A stretch of DNA of 64,000 bases from the NCBI RefSeq assembly GCF_039555335.1, contig NC_092631.1, positions 15,867,805 through 15,931,804 of the forward strand. Reading direction: 5' to 3'. Below the pieces are notes generated by a model that was not told where the DNA came from, did not search any database, and was given only the letters and a program-made list of their open reading frames with translations. Within the stretch, counting starts at the first letter, position 1. Each line of letters starts with the position of its first letter. A program made the position numbers and the translations under genes. Positions 14,401 through 23,543 of this stretch are shown piece after piece. The DNA is from Amphiura filiformis (Eukaryota > Echinodermata > Ophiuroidea > Amphilepidida > Amphiuridae).

Positions 14401-17400
14401 AATTTTTGCGCGTTTCGGGCGATTTTATTCCACGCTTGCACCATATTTCAACAGTTTAGCTTCAAAATGGCAACATTTTTCGCATTTGTACCATTTGTAA
14501 CTTATTCTTTCGCCAAAAGGTGCTGCTTTCACCACACTTCAAGAACTATTTTCCAACCCCATCCCCCATGTAAAAAAAGAAATCTACGACACTGATGATA
14601 CAAATGAAAGGGAATAATCGGAAATAATTAGGGTGATTACGTTACTGGTGTATGCTCGAACCACATTTTGTTCTTTGTTTTCAAAATGACAACAAATTAC
14701 TTAAATTAGCGTAGCAGGCTGACGATTTTAAATTAAAATCCCTTTGTGTGCCTACGACCTCGATAACTTAATTTGCTCATCAAGGGTGCCTTTTTGGCAC
14801 TCTGAGAATAATATCCCCGATTGTGCAAAAATATATTAGTACATAACTCCACGTATGTACGGTCATTTCCCTCGCCCATCTGTACCTTGTGCTGTTGTGC
14901 CCCAGTTAAAGCAATTTCTATATAGGGGCCTATTGTCTCTCACTGATTTTGATTAAGTTTAATGTTTATAGGCTTCTAATACAATTATGAAAGAGGTTTT
15001 AAAAGCCTCTTTCATAATTAATTTAACCAAAAGTCACTAACTTTGAATTTTCGATGTGTGATACATATCCTCATCAGAAGAAGTCCTAAGATATTGTGAT
15101 GGACTTGCCCTTCTGATGAGGATGTGTGTCACATATCGAAAATTCAAGGTTAGTGAATTTTAGTGCATGCTGAAAGTCAGTTTAAACTTTGTATTTATGA
15201 ATATTATCAATCATCCAGGTAGATTAAATAGTTGACTAAATTATAATTCTATTCAACTGGACTTACTATTTATGATGGCTACGGTATCACGTCATATCCA
15301 TGACGCATCATCAGGCCGACTGATCTTGAATTGGCTCTGTATTCTTGACGTGTGACGTCACTTCTACCATCGTGACGTCACAGGTCAAGAATACAGAGCC
15401 AATTCAAGACCAGTCGGCCTGATGATGCGTCATGGATATGACGTGATACCGTAGCCATCATAATTAGTAAGTCCAGTTGAATAGAATTATAATTTAGTCA
15501 ACCAGTTTAAACTTTGTTTATCACCAGCACGTATGAACTTACATTCTTTCATAATTGTATTAGAAGCCTATAAATTTACCTATAAGTTTCTGGAGATATA
15601 ATGAAAATAGAACATCACTTTTCAGTGGTTTGCCAAAATACATGAAATAAGCAAAAAATGGCATTGACTTTACATGCAAAAGTTCAGTCCGGTAACATCC
15701 CCTAAACTTTATTCCTGATAAAATTTTCAGAATCACCCTATTCACTTGTCAAACTTTTTTGACCTACCTTCAAAAGATCTACCCCACATTTTCTTGGTGA
15801 GAGCCAATCCATCTGAGACATTACCGTTTTCTGCTAATGTTTCATTTATTGCCAGTGAGTACAAGATAATGGAATCATGTGTTGCTGCTTGCAGATAGGC
15901 AAACTGCAAATAACGCATCATTATCTTTAGTGACACAAAGCTAAATTAAATTACTCAAATTTCTTAACCTGTTTCTAACCATTAGAGAATGAATTTGGAG
16001 AAAACCTTCTGATAATTACAAACACTCGCTGAGCAGCAAGACCTTCCCTCTAAGCTTTTAATCCGATAAGCTGATTATCTATTTGTTTTCATGAATTGGA
16101 AGACATTCTTTGATGTATTACTGAGCTCAATCATCTGAAATTACTGGAGCGTAAGCCACCCAGGCTGGTGGCTCAGCACAGTATTTTATTAACAGAAGGT
16201 TTTCTCCAAATTCGTTTCCTAATGTATCTTTAAGGCGAGTCGAATGGGAGAGTTCAAATGTTGTTAGTAAAGATGACACTCACACCGAAATGAATGGGTT
16301 CTATAGGATACTAAGATACCAAGGCTACTAAGATACTACAAGATACTAAGGAGGAGAAATTTTGTATATTTTCGGCCTTAACTCAAGAATCCTATGGAAA
16401 TAAAAATACAATTATTGGCTTTTTTGACTAATTTTCAATAGAGGCCTTGCATGTGACGTATCATCCCGTAAATATGGCGGACTACTCAAATGCATTCAAC
16501 AAAAGCATGATTGCAATCTACCGTGACAGTTCGTCTCACACACATAACCCTGCACTACGATCATATAGGTTGATGACAACATTTGATTGAATGAACTGCA
16601 CTCCGCCATAACTACGGTGAAGGACACCGGCTCAAATCCTTTGTTTGGAGCCAATCGATAATTTCATGCAGGGCCTCTATAAAATCAGTAAGTATATTAA
16701 AGTACTCGAATGTAAATGCACAAGTGCTGGTGATAAACAATTTCTAAAAGTTTAAACTGACTTTCGCAAAACAAATTCAACTAACCTGATGAAGATGTGT
16801 ATCACACATCGAAATCCAAGGTTAGTTGAATTTGTTGTGCGAAAGTCAGTTTAAACTTTTAGAAATTGTTTATCACCAGCACTTATGAACTTATTTGTGG
16901 TACGGAAAGTCAACTTAAATTTTTACTAATAAATTAATTAAGCAAGCAGGAAAGCAAGTAAGCTTAAAAGTAAGTAAGTTAGCAAACAAACAATTAAGTA
17001 AGTAAATAATTAAAATTAAGTAGTACTCTTACACTTTCCCCAGGTGGACGGGTAAAGTTGAAGTCTTGTTGCTGACGAAGATCATGCGCCTTTATGAATT
17101 CCCTGAATTTGTCGTTATCCAGTTGATACAGCATGAAGATTAACAATGCTTGATAGGCAAATTTGGCATCTTCGTCTCGGGCATCGTTCTTAAAATTAAA
17201 TAAATACAAATCAGTGACTGTCATATTAGCCCGGTCCCCGCACTCCGTGCATCCGCGGGTATTCATGCTCGTCGAAAATTTCGCGAAATAAGGGGTGTTT
17301 TCAGATGAAGAAACGCGATTCGCGAAACACACACGTGTTCGCGAAATTAAAAAAAAAGGGTATTTTCATCAAGTAGCCTACGCGTTTTTGCCAGAAAAGG

Positions 17401-20400
17401 GCATTTTAGAAATATCGTTCGTGTTTGAGCGAAAATAGGGGTATTTTCAAAGGGCAAATAATTCGCGAAATCGCTAAAAAAAGGGGTGATTTTCCCCTAA
17501 AAACTTCGCGAAATGAGATGCAAAAGGGGGTGTTTTTAAAGTTCACCGACAAACATGAATACCCGCGGATGCACGGAGTGCGGGGACCGGGCATATTAGC
17601 AGTAGCGTAGCCGGGGGCAAGGGGGGGGGGCAGCTGCCCCTGTGAAAAGTCTTGGCCCCCTGTTGCCCCACCTCCTGTGGGATGCTGGCCCCCTGACATA
17701 GCCCATTTTCGTCAAAGTTTTTCCCCCTGGAAACCTGTCTCGCCCCCTAAAAAAGTCCTGGCTACGCCACTGCATTATTAAAGATTCCAAAAAATATTGG
17801 TCGCTGCTCTACGAGGTTATCATTCGGTAAGTTTATAGTTCGAATTCAAAGAAACTTGTGTTGTTTTATATGCGCGGTAAATCTTGCTTTTAAATCATTG
17901 ATTTAAATCACTTTTAAATGCGTTTAAAAGTGATGAAACTGCGTTGAAAAGTAACGTTGTTTGCTAATCACGTTGTTTCCTAATTTTCTCTTTGTGTTTT
18001 TTTAAACCGTGTGAATGTTTATATGATTGTAACGTAAGATATTAGCATCAAATTGTAATATTATTATTATATGATAACGTTGATGGTTAAATCATTTCTT
18101 TGTACAGTGCTTGAACTTTTTGATAAGGCGCTTTATAAGCGTCATTTTATGTGTTTTTGTATTTAACCGGGCATTGAAATACCTGTTGCCAATTGTCGTC
18201 TCCAAAGATACGTTTGTTGTCAAAAGGCTGAACGCTAAGAAATTGATACTCCCCATTAATAAGTTGCAGATCCAAGGCTGCCAGCATTAGTTGACGTACC
18301 ACGGTTCCATGTACAGACAGAATGATTACTGTAAAAAAGTTCATGGGATATTACCCAGGTGTGGAGCACATAGGGATTTGTTTATCACCGGGGTTTATCA
18401 TTCGTTTCTTCTTTTTGTTAACTCTATACACACTTGACTTCGTGGGGGTAAATGGTTAGTCATTGTCTACTTAGTGTTCCCAAATTTAGGGTTAAGGATC
18501 ATAATGTACCTTCAAATGCCTCTTCTGCAACAACAAACATCGCCCTGTATAGCTATAGCATTACGGAGAGTACTTAATCGTGGAAACCAATCACACGCTC
18601 CGTTACGGAATTATTTATGCTGTCAATTATAAGGTATTAATTTTGATATTGTGTCTAGTTTGTCTTTTATATATATTGACATAGCATTATGATGGATATT
18701 ATAAGAAACCCTGGGATGTTAATGGTGAGTACACTTTAGTTTGTTTAGTTGAAATGGATTGGACAATTAAACAAAGGAAAAATAGGTAAACAAATCACGA
18801 AAGTGCAGTTTACGAAAAGCTATATACCTAATCTGGTGGTATAGGTGACGAGAAATGCTATTTAACATTGCTGTACTGAGTTTGGTCTTGGAAACTTACC
18901 TGTGGCTTTAAATTAGGTTGAAGTGAAATAATATCGTTAGTTACAAGTACAAAATATAGGTCAACATTAAAAACAGAAGCATTTTAACCAATTTGTTTTA
19001 AGAAATTAGCAACACGTATCCAAAGTTTTTAACGAAATCCGTTGGTAATATAAGCTTACCAAAATGAAGAGAATTACAAAATATATGGTGCTTGAACGTT
19101 TAGAGTAAAAAAAATTCAAACACTAGAAAAAAGGGTTTCCCTTTAGCTCAGAATAAAATGATAATTTTTTTTTGAATGAGGCTACCTGCATCAAATTTGA
19201 GGACAGATGTTGTCAAAACATTGCGTAGCCTTAAGGGATCTGGAATGAGCGTTTTTGAGACATATCGAATTGCATTCTGAATACGAAGAATGTCTTTCTG
19301 ATATCAAATAATTTTCATTTTTGAAATTCACGATATAATACAAATTTTATGACAAATTATTCAAATTTGATATTTTTTCACATTTTTGATATAACAGTCC
19401 TCGAAGTAAATTTTATAAATCTAATGACATAGTCTTAAAGTGTATGTAGCTGGGAGGAAAAGCCGACGATCAATTGAAAAATTTGACCTTTCATATTGAA
19501 GATATGGATTTTTGTCCCTAAAAGACCTAATGTGTTTTGGGGAAAAAAATCCATATCTTCAATACGAAAGGCCAAAATTTTCAATTGATCGTCGGCTTTT
19601 CATCCCACCTACATACACTTTAAGTATAAATCATCAGATTTTTAATCATTTGCCATAAAATGTGTATTACATTGTGAATTTCAAAATATCAAAATTATTT
19701 GATATCAGAAGGATATTCTTCGTATTCAGAATGCAATTCGATATGTCTGATGTGCTCTAATGTCCCACAATAAATACTGTCCAAACGTTCATACCCACCC
19801 CTTAAAACTTTATAACGATTAAAATTGCAACATTGGCTGCCCATTTCTCACTGGTGTAAATAGATTCGCTTTGGAATAAAGTGGTGCCTGGTTCCAGTGT
19901 CAGACCTATCCCGCTTTTGAAAGTTAACTCATTTGCTTGAATTTGATTTGATTTTTTGAATGGAGTAAGGGGAAGTCCGAGATTGGTTCACACGCCCGGG
20001 TTCACACGATTAGGCACGGAACGACCGTTCCGAAATCATAATTAAAGAACGGGATCTTAAGATTGTAAAAACCTTTGAATACTCGAGAAATATGCAATAT
20101 TTAAGTAAATGTAAAAATAATGCATGATGGGTAAAACAAAACAGTTTCTATTTCCCCATTGAAATCTCGTTGATGTGTTATATAATAAATATAATGTGTG
20201 TTTACGGCGAACTTTGTGACACAAATCACTTTTATCCCCTTATTTTGGCATATTGATTGCGCATAAACTAAAATGCAGCTCTGAAAAATTACGTACATAA
20301 TATTGTGCCAAGTTTTGTTTATTTTGTGGTTTTATTATTGAATTGTTTACATGTGTCAAATAGCGCGGCCTTTGCGCAATGATCTATTGCAGGCTAATTT

Positions 20401-23400
20401 CCTAATTCGAGTCTCTTGTACTCTATTATCCATTTAAAGGAGTATTTCGTGATCCTAGCATCCTCTTTTTATGACATTTTCAGTACATATCCACGAAAAA
20501 GCCTATTCCCAAAATTTCAGTTGATTCCGATTTTGCGTTTGCGAGTTATGCATGATTATGTGTATTACACTGCTCCATAGACAATGCGTTGTAATTTCGT
20601 TCTGGTGCACCAGAACGAAATTCAAATTTCACGATATCTTTGCAAAACGAATTAATCTGCAAGAAATATTTTGTACATAAATATTATGTAGCCAGAGGTT
20701 TCCAATGATATAAAAATCTCAACTTTTTTGAGAAAAGTGGGGGATGAGGCTGTGGATCACGAAATGCCCTTTAAGTAATTACTTATACAAATAATGTAAC
20801 GTAACAAGAAGAAAAGGGAATTGTTAAATGCAACTGAATCGAAATTGGAGTTTGTATTTTTAGTTCATCCATGGGAAACTAATTAATGAAGAGTCCAATT
20901 AATGGATTACTATTCATCATCTAAAAAGCTTTTAGCATCAGGATATCGATAAGCTGTAATTGGAAAAACGTATATGTGACCGTAGACGACGAATGAGCCG
21001 TAAATTCCTCCCCGGTTAATTTTGTTTTATTTCGTGTTTAGAAAATATATATCATAAGCTTTAAAATGGTACTTCAGTTGACTTCAAACGATATCCAGAA
21101 GCGGGGTTATGGTTTGTTGGACTTTGGTCCTTCAACAAAATGGTAGCTTTTTTCGTTTCTACACGTGTCTCTTTTTCCATATTGCTGGTAATAAATATCA
21201 AACAGTCATAATTGGCGGTCATTTCAAATCATCCCCAAGTCAATGAGGTTCAGGATTGTCCTTTCATTGTTAATTGTTAGTTATACATAGCTAGACAAAA
21301 TACAATGCTTTGTAACCCACCACTTGAACAGGATTTAGCCAAAGCAAACAAAGACCGGAGATATTAAGAATTCTATAGACATCTTAGGTAGAAGCTTATT
21401 ATCCTCATCAACAATAGGATTATTGATTGATTTAAAAGGTGTTTGACTATAAAAATGAGATAGATGTCGCGCCAACTTGAGGTACCGATGAATACGACCT
21501 TCATGCACATTTTACACTGTAAATCCGAATACAATTTAGGACATTTACGGCTCATTTGGGCTGTACGATCACATATAATAGATTTCGTTAAAAGTCAAGG
21601 ATACGAGATATTCCGTGGAGTAGTGTTAAAGGAAGTTCCGGCAATCACAACACCGTGCCTTATATTATATTTTATATTATATTAAGAATGGTCAAAATGG
21701 AAAAACGATATTAAATTAAAGATTCTGGTAAAATAAAACAGATTGACAGTACGAATAGCGAGTAGCAATAAGCAATCAAGTGAAATTTAAAAAGACCTTG
21801 GGTCACAGAAATCACTAGAGATAAATATCAATTGCCTAATAATACAGTTATCAATGGAAATGCTATTTTGTGCAAGATGTTTTTCATATTCCGAACTCTC
21901 GTAGTTAAAACCAATCCATACCGGGGTCTCCTCGTCAGTCCGAACCACCGCTAGTCCGAATTTTTTAGGGTTAGGATTAGAGTTAGGGTTATGTTTAGGG
22001 TTAAGGTTATGGTTAGGTTTAGGGTTAGGGTTATGTTTAGGGTTAGCATAAGGTTTATGGTTAGTTTTAGGGTAAGGGTTAGTGTTAGGTAAAAGCTTAA
22101 AATTTGGACTAGCGGTGGTTCGGACTGACGGGGTTTCAGACTGACGGGGTGTACCCACAATACCAGATGAAACTAAATAACCAAATATGGCACCTAATTT
22201 GACTTAAAACTATTCTTGTTTTAGCGCAATGAAATAGAAAAATGCTCGAAAATGGCAGTGAGCTCTCTAGACGGATGCATGGTTACTCTTTTGAGGGGTG
22301 CAAAATTATGAAAACTTTTTGACAGTATAATATAACGGAAGGTTATATTATTATGCTCGTAAACTTTACATTTGTGTGTTCAATAATACGAGACAAATAA
22401 TTAAACCCCATAAGAACTACCTGCCTATTGGTCAAAAAGAAGTTTTCACTATCAATTGGACCGATCAGCAACATTGTTAGAATAAAATTAGGGTGAACTA
22501 TTTGCAAAACTCCAATCTGATTTGTGATTAAAATGAAGATATCATGTCGGCCCCCTAATTGACCAATCAGAGGCAATATTAGATCGGCAGGTAATGCTTA
22601 GGGGTTTAACATCTTTGTGAATTAGAGCAAGTTCAATTTCAAACGATTAAACGCACACAAAGACCGGGACAAAGACAACTCATCTCCTAATATATCAATT
22701 CACACAAAATTAAGTAATACTTACTTCTTCCCCTCTCAATTGCTGCTTGCAAAGTTGTTTTCACCGTTTCTTCATCAAATGAATTCATCATAAAATCACG
22801 TATTCTAATACCGTCATTTCCTAATGAATTCAAAAGACTTGGAGTAAGAATAGACCTCCAAAATGCGCGGGTGTTATCCCAAATTATAGAACACTGCTTC
22901 CAACCATACTTCCTGAACACAGCTCTCATAAATTGAACCAAGTTAGAAAGTTTATACGAAGTACGCGTCAGTGTTGTGTACCGGGATTTGTTATCCAAAA
23001 TGCTCGACGTAGAACCACCAGAAAGTAAAGGTATCTGCCAATGCGCACACAAATCAGCAGCAGACTGTGTTTCAGGGCTACACAGAGGACCAACGAATGC
23101 CGAAACATGATATTGATAGTATATATCAGCGGCGATACCCGGGGCTCTCATAGTTGGTGCCCCGCAGTTGTTATCACTTTTTCGATAGATGTAAGACATT
23201 GAAAAATTCAAATATTCTCCCGTTTGAACTCGACGATTTACTTCATCAAAAGCAATATCAACAGATGGCTTAAAATGCAAGTAGTCTATATCAAATGGCG
23301 CATCATTAAGAATAAGACCGACTAAAATTTCGGGTATTTGATTTGATGACACCATTGATGGTGTAAGAACAAACAATACAATTGCGCCCCAAATTTCCAT

Positions 23401-23430
23401 TGTGTGTGATCCGATTCTCTTCTCCGACAT
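1..23430 (-). CDS. Receptor guanylyl cyclase, copy 1 (natriuretic-peptide-receptor type), 3' end outside window
   Basis: Single-pass membrane receptor expected to bind an extracellular peptide and make cGMP inside the cell. I see 15 exons, all open and joined by GT..AG introns in consistent phase: 22725-23430, 18183-18328, 17033-17188, 15768-15903, 13824-13918, 12231-12369, 11151-11235, 5298-5412, 4985-5047, 4808-4885, 2751-2855, 1940-2011, 1409-1577, 637-786 and 1-107 (runs off the edge). They give 774 codons: signal peptide, ectodomain to about residue 460, transmembrane helix about 463-487, then kinase-homology domain. The juxtamembrane [10 protein letters not shown] closely matches vertebrate NPR-A/B, hence the family call. 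The cyclase domain must lie left of the window. Met1 at 23430 is used; Met11 (MEIWG...) would also give a good signal peptide. A paralogue in the same orientation begins its last exon 21.8 kb upstream. Exact ligand cannot be read from sequence. Confidence 0.93.
911..1152. repeat. MITE with TACCGTAAAACCTCG ends
   Basis: Left end taccgtaaaacctcg..ctac and right end gtag..cgaggttttacggta are inverted copies, extended by agtgtttttgatgaaagct versus its complement: arms about 70 bp. Lies in a copy 1 intron. Related ends occur at 10629-10801, and one end alone near 43852. Confidence 0.75.
2371..2714 (+). repeat. MITE, family A (AAAGGAGTATTTCGTGATCC)
   Basis: Copy of a roughly 340-bp element whose ends are taaaggagtatttcgtgat and gatcacgaa.tgcccttt, imperfect inverted repeats. 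It has an internal palindrome tcgttctggtgcaccagaacga. Other copies: 7135-7430, 20432-20776 (same orientation) and 24973-25316 (reverse). Confidence 0.8.
3172..3286. repeat. Short hAT-like MITE
   Basis: Ends CAGTGAACACAAATCGTTTT and AAAACGTTTTGTGTTTGCTG are inverted repeats; CAG...CTG termini suit hAT-type elements. About 115 bp. No clear 8-bp flanking duplication is left. Confidence 0.65.
4525..4683. repeat. Foldback MITE with TGGTCC ends
   Basis: Left arm tggtcctctagcgctatcgg then tgcccgaagaggtaccgatg; right arm catcggtacctaaccgggca then ccgatagttctattggacca. Arms of about 45 bp around a 65-bp spacer, 125 bp from the 4808-4885 exon. Confidence 0.75.
5483..7133 (+). mobile_element. LINE fragment (CR1/L2/Jockey-like reverse transcriptase), 5'-truncated
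   Basis: Plus-strand non-LTR retrotransposon in the copy 1 intron, antisense to the gene. One frame carries [15 protein letters not shown] (RT motif A), SCGVP then GTKLGPITF (motif B, a stop replacing the Gln of PQG), [11 protein letters not shown] (catalytic YxDD), LNPSKCKVM and a thumb-like C-terminus ([32 protein letters not shown]). Only two in-frame stops (5831-5833 and 5981-5983) interrupt it between 5483 and 6469, so it is fairly young. The endonuclease half is absent. Its 3' UTR holds a G/TG-rich tract and ends in a short AATCTG repeat, the kind of 3' tail CR1/L2 relatives use. A family A MITE begins immediately after. Confidence 0.85.
6824..6890 (+). repeat. TG/poly-G low-complexity tract in LINE 3' region
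   Basis: A (TG)n run passes into a tract of more than 20 consecutive G. Likely slippage-prone; base counts may be unreliable. Confidence 0.85.
7135..7430 (+). repeat. MITE, family A
   Basis: Starts gtgtatttcgtgatcctagc directly after the LINE tail and ends gatcacgaaatgccccttt. Internal matches to other family A copies include ttgcgttt.ggagttatgcat and aaaacgaattaatctgcaa. The central palindrome is deleted. Confidence 0.75.
7787..7871 (-). tRNA. Degenerate tRNA-Ser/Leu-like sequence
   Basis: Minus strand begins GCCACGGTGGCCGAGCGGTA (box A of type II tRNAs) and has a box B-like GCTGGTTCGAGTCCC. Stems are mostly broken. Probably tRNA-derived repeat or pseudogene in the copy 1 intron. Confidence 0.4.
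7872..9380. other. Anonymous intron DNA of copy 1
   Basis: No gene or clear repeat architecture apart from a weak inverted pair at about 9016-9103 (cacattagacccaacat and ggggtctaatgtg) and a 40-bp block at 8525-8590 (gacgggcgattggtatttca) that recurs at 50713-50757. Confidence 0.5.
9381..9471 (+). tRNA. Degenerate tRNA-Leu-like sequence
   Basis: D-arm region GTGGTCGAGCGGTCTAAGGC is typical of leucine tRNAs, and GTGGGTTCGAGCCCCGC forms a perfect five-pair T arm. The anticodon stem cannot be paired and the acceptor ends do not match, so this is a tRNA pseudogene or the head of a tRNA-derived SINE. It lies in the 5.7 kb intron of copy 1, antisense to the gene. Confidence 0.45.
9472..10628. other. 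Anonymous intron DNA of copy 1
   Basis: AT-rich; I see no coding signal and no complete repeat. Confidence 0.5.
10629..10801. repeat. MITE with TACCGCAAAATCTCG ends
   Basis: taccgcaaaatctcgatagt and actatcgagtttttacggta are inverted ends; a second inverted pair tagttagcatat/atatgctaacta lies inside. Same terminal style as 911-1152. Confidence 0.75.
11151..11235 (-). CDS. Copy 1 transmembrane exon
   Basis: An 85-nt exon encoding [19 protein letters not shown] followed by [10 protein letters not shown]: one unbroken hydrophobic helix of about 23 residues preceded by acidic residues and closed by Arg, the usual outside-to-inside order for a type I receptor. Acceptor TTTTAG and donor CAG/GTAATC flank it. 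The intron that follows toward the 3' end of the gene is 5.7 kb here but only 1.7 kb in copy 2; a LINE and a stress-free stretch of anonymous sequence account for much of the difference. Confidence 0.92.
11425..11584 (+). repeat. Tandem duplication, two units of about 78 bp
   Basis: caataccatt(aacatgatt)aaacgaagctgcatg.tgtttgggt..ttaaacacgcatctattattttgactcccagaataaa occurs twice in direct order. Copy 2 has a single related block near 59040-59085 in the matching intron, so the doubling is specific to copy 1. Confidence 0.85.
11801..12025. repeat. MITE with GACGTAATAATCGGATTAAC ends
   Basis: Left gacgtaataatcggattaac then taccatagcaatagggtaaa; right is its complement ending gttaatccgattattacgtc. 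Arms about 55 bp. A second copy lies at 28685-28970. Confidence 0.85.
12231..23430 (-). CDS. Copy 1 ectodomain exons (signal peptide and ANF-receptor ligand-binding fold)
   Basis: Six exons encode the secreted half of copy 1. The first (22725-23430) starts with a charged N-terminus and a hydrophobic core [14 protein letters not shown] ending near SSN, a signal peptide. It carries the paired cysteines of this fold: SDNNCGAP, then [11 protein letters not shown] and DLCAHW, as in natriuretic-peptide receptors where FVGP.C closes a disulfide. The second exon gives [17 protein letters not shown], equivalent to the hinge strand of periplasmic-type ligand folds. Later exons carry [46 protein letters not shown] and [12 protein letters not shown], the membrane-proximal cysteine pair. 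Phases: exon 1 ends after one base of a codon, exons 2 and 3 end in phase 0, exon 4 after one base. The first intron (18329-22724) is 4.4 kb and full of foldback elements. Domain assignment is from known family motifs; ligand identity is unknown. Confidence 0.9.
12413..12574. repeat. Foldback MITE in copy 1 intron
   Basis: ggctattattgaagacagaa and aaaagactagtttgcgt at the left match acgcaaactagtcttttt and ttcaattatagcc at the right. About 160 bp, beginning 44 bp from the 12231-12369 exon. Confidence 0.8.
12575..13660. other. Anonymous intron DNA of copy 1
   Basis: No gene or complete repeat recognised. Confidence 0.45.
14258..14600 (+). repeat. Dispersed repeat, copy 1 of 2
   Basis: Shares caatcatccccc.atgttgac, gcctstatgtgg.tttctga, tcgccaaaaggtgctg and aaaaagaaatctacg with 43195-43500. 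Ends are rich in GGGGG/CCCCC. Related to elements that begin near a 'wrongly calcified' C-run; family unknown. Confidence 0.6.
14966..15573. repeat. Nested foldback element
   Basis: Outer ends ttataggcttctaatacaat and attgtattagaagcctataa enclose three further hairpins: attatgaaagaggttt/aaagcctctttcataatt; a pair at about 15040-15160 around cttctgatgagg; and a near-perfect palindrome at 15229-15500 with arms over 115 bp (ttgactaaattataattcta and its complement at the far end). The whole lies 195 bp from the 15768-15903 exon. Confidence 0.85.
15981..16222. repeat. MITE with ATTAGAGAATGAATTTGGAG ends
   Basis: attagagaatgaatttggag then aaaaccttctg at the left is mirrored by cagaaggttttctccaaatt then cgtttcctaat at the right. 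Confidence 0.8.
16440..16680 (+). repeat. Dispersed repeat; reverse copy at 44755-45000
   Basis: Holds atatggcggactactcaaat then gcattcaacaaaagcatgat and, later, ggctcaaatcctttgttt. The complement of these blocks, in opposite order, is at 44755-45000. Confidence 0.65.
16722..16884. repeat. Near-perfect palindrome
   Basis: aagtgctggtgataaacaat then ttctaaaagtttaaactgac and, opposite, its complement ending gtttatcaccagcactt. Arms about 75 bp. Shares gtttatcaccagcac and cctgatgaagatgtgt-type blocks with the 14966-15573 element. Confidence 0.85.
17230..17591. repeat. hAT-like MITE with 8-bp target duplication
   Basis: Perfect 38-bp inverted ends beginning CCCGGTCCCCGCACTCCGTG. Flanked on both sides by CATATTAG (17222-17229 and 17592-17599). 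The 8-bp duplication suits hAT or related superfamilies. No coding capacity. Lies in the copy 1 intron, 42 bp from the 17033-17188 exon. Confidence 0.9.
17600..17772. repeat. MITE with CAGTGGCGTAGCC-type ends
   Basis: cagtagcgtagccgggggca at the left and cctggctacgccactg at the right, with G- and C-runs inside. It abuts the right target duplication of the 17230-17591 MITE. The same terminal type bounds 59846-60035, and one end is seen near 55532. Confidence 0.8.
19231..19805. repeat. Long foldback element with TTAAGGG ends
   Basis: Right-hand half mirrors the left: catatcgaattgcattctga/tcagaatgcaattcgatatg, gatatcaaataattttcatt/aaaattatttgatatc, and a central hairpin atatggattttt..aaaaaatccatat flanked by gccgacgatcaattgaaa. 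Total about 575 bp in the first intron of copy 1. A shorter relative lies at 27172-27478. Confidence 0.85.
20432..20776 (+). repeat. MITE, family A
   Basis: Best preserved copy: starts tttaaaggagtatttcgtga, has the central palindrome tcgttctggtgcaccagaac and ends gatcacgaaatgccctttaa. Confidence 0.85.
20973..21578 (+). repeat. Dispersed foldback element, copy 1 of 2
   Basis: Ends tatgtgaccgtagacgacga then atgagccgtaaatt and aatttagg..catttacggctcat then cgatcacata are inverted repeats. About 600 bp. The second copy, in opposite orientation, is 30197-30786. Confidence 0.75.
21935..22133. repeat. Foldback element with degenerate telomere-like array
   Basis: Arms tcagtccgaaccaccgctag and ctagcggtggttcggactga. 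Between them lies about 125 bp of GGTTAG/GGTTAT-type hexamers, a decayed (TTAGGG)n array. In the first intron of copy 1. Confidence 0.85.
22401..22609. repeat. MITE with TTAAACCCC ends
   Basis: ttaaaccccataagaactac then ctgcctattggtca at the left; tgaccaatcag and atcggcaggtaatgct then taggggtttaa at the right. Imperfect inverted ends of about 35 bp. Confidence 0.65.
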
Positions 23431-23543
23431 ATAAAGTAATTATAACAACAAAGAGAATGCTTTCCACTCACAGCAGTGACTTGAACCAATATAACCATTC
23501 AATCATGCCTGCAATATGCCCATAGAGGGCACTTGTTTACATA

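Noticed and set aside
21787-22158. Asn/Pro-rich open frame of 123 codons on minus strand
   Set aside because: The repeat NPNPK pattern is only the translation of the decayed GGTTAG array in a foldback element.
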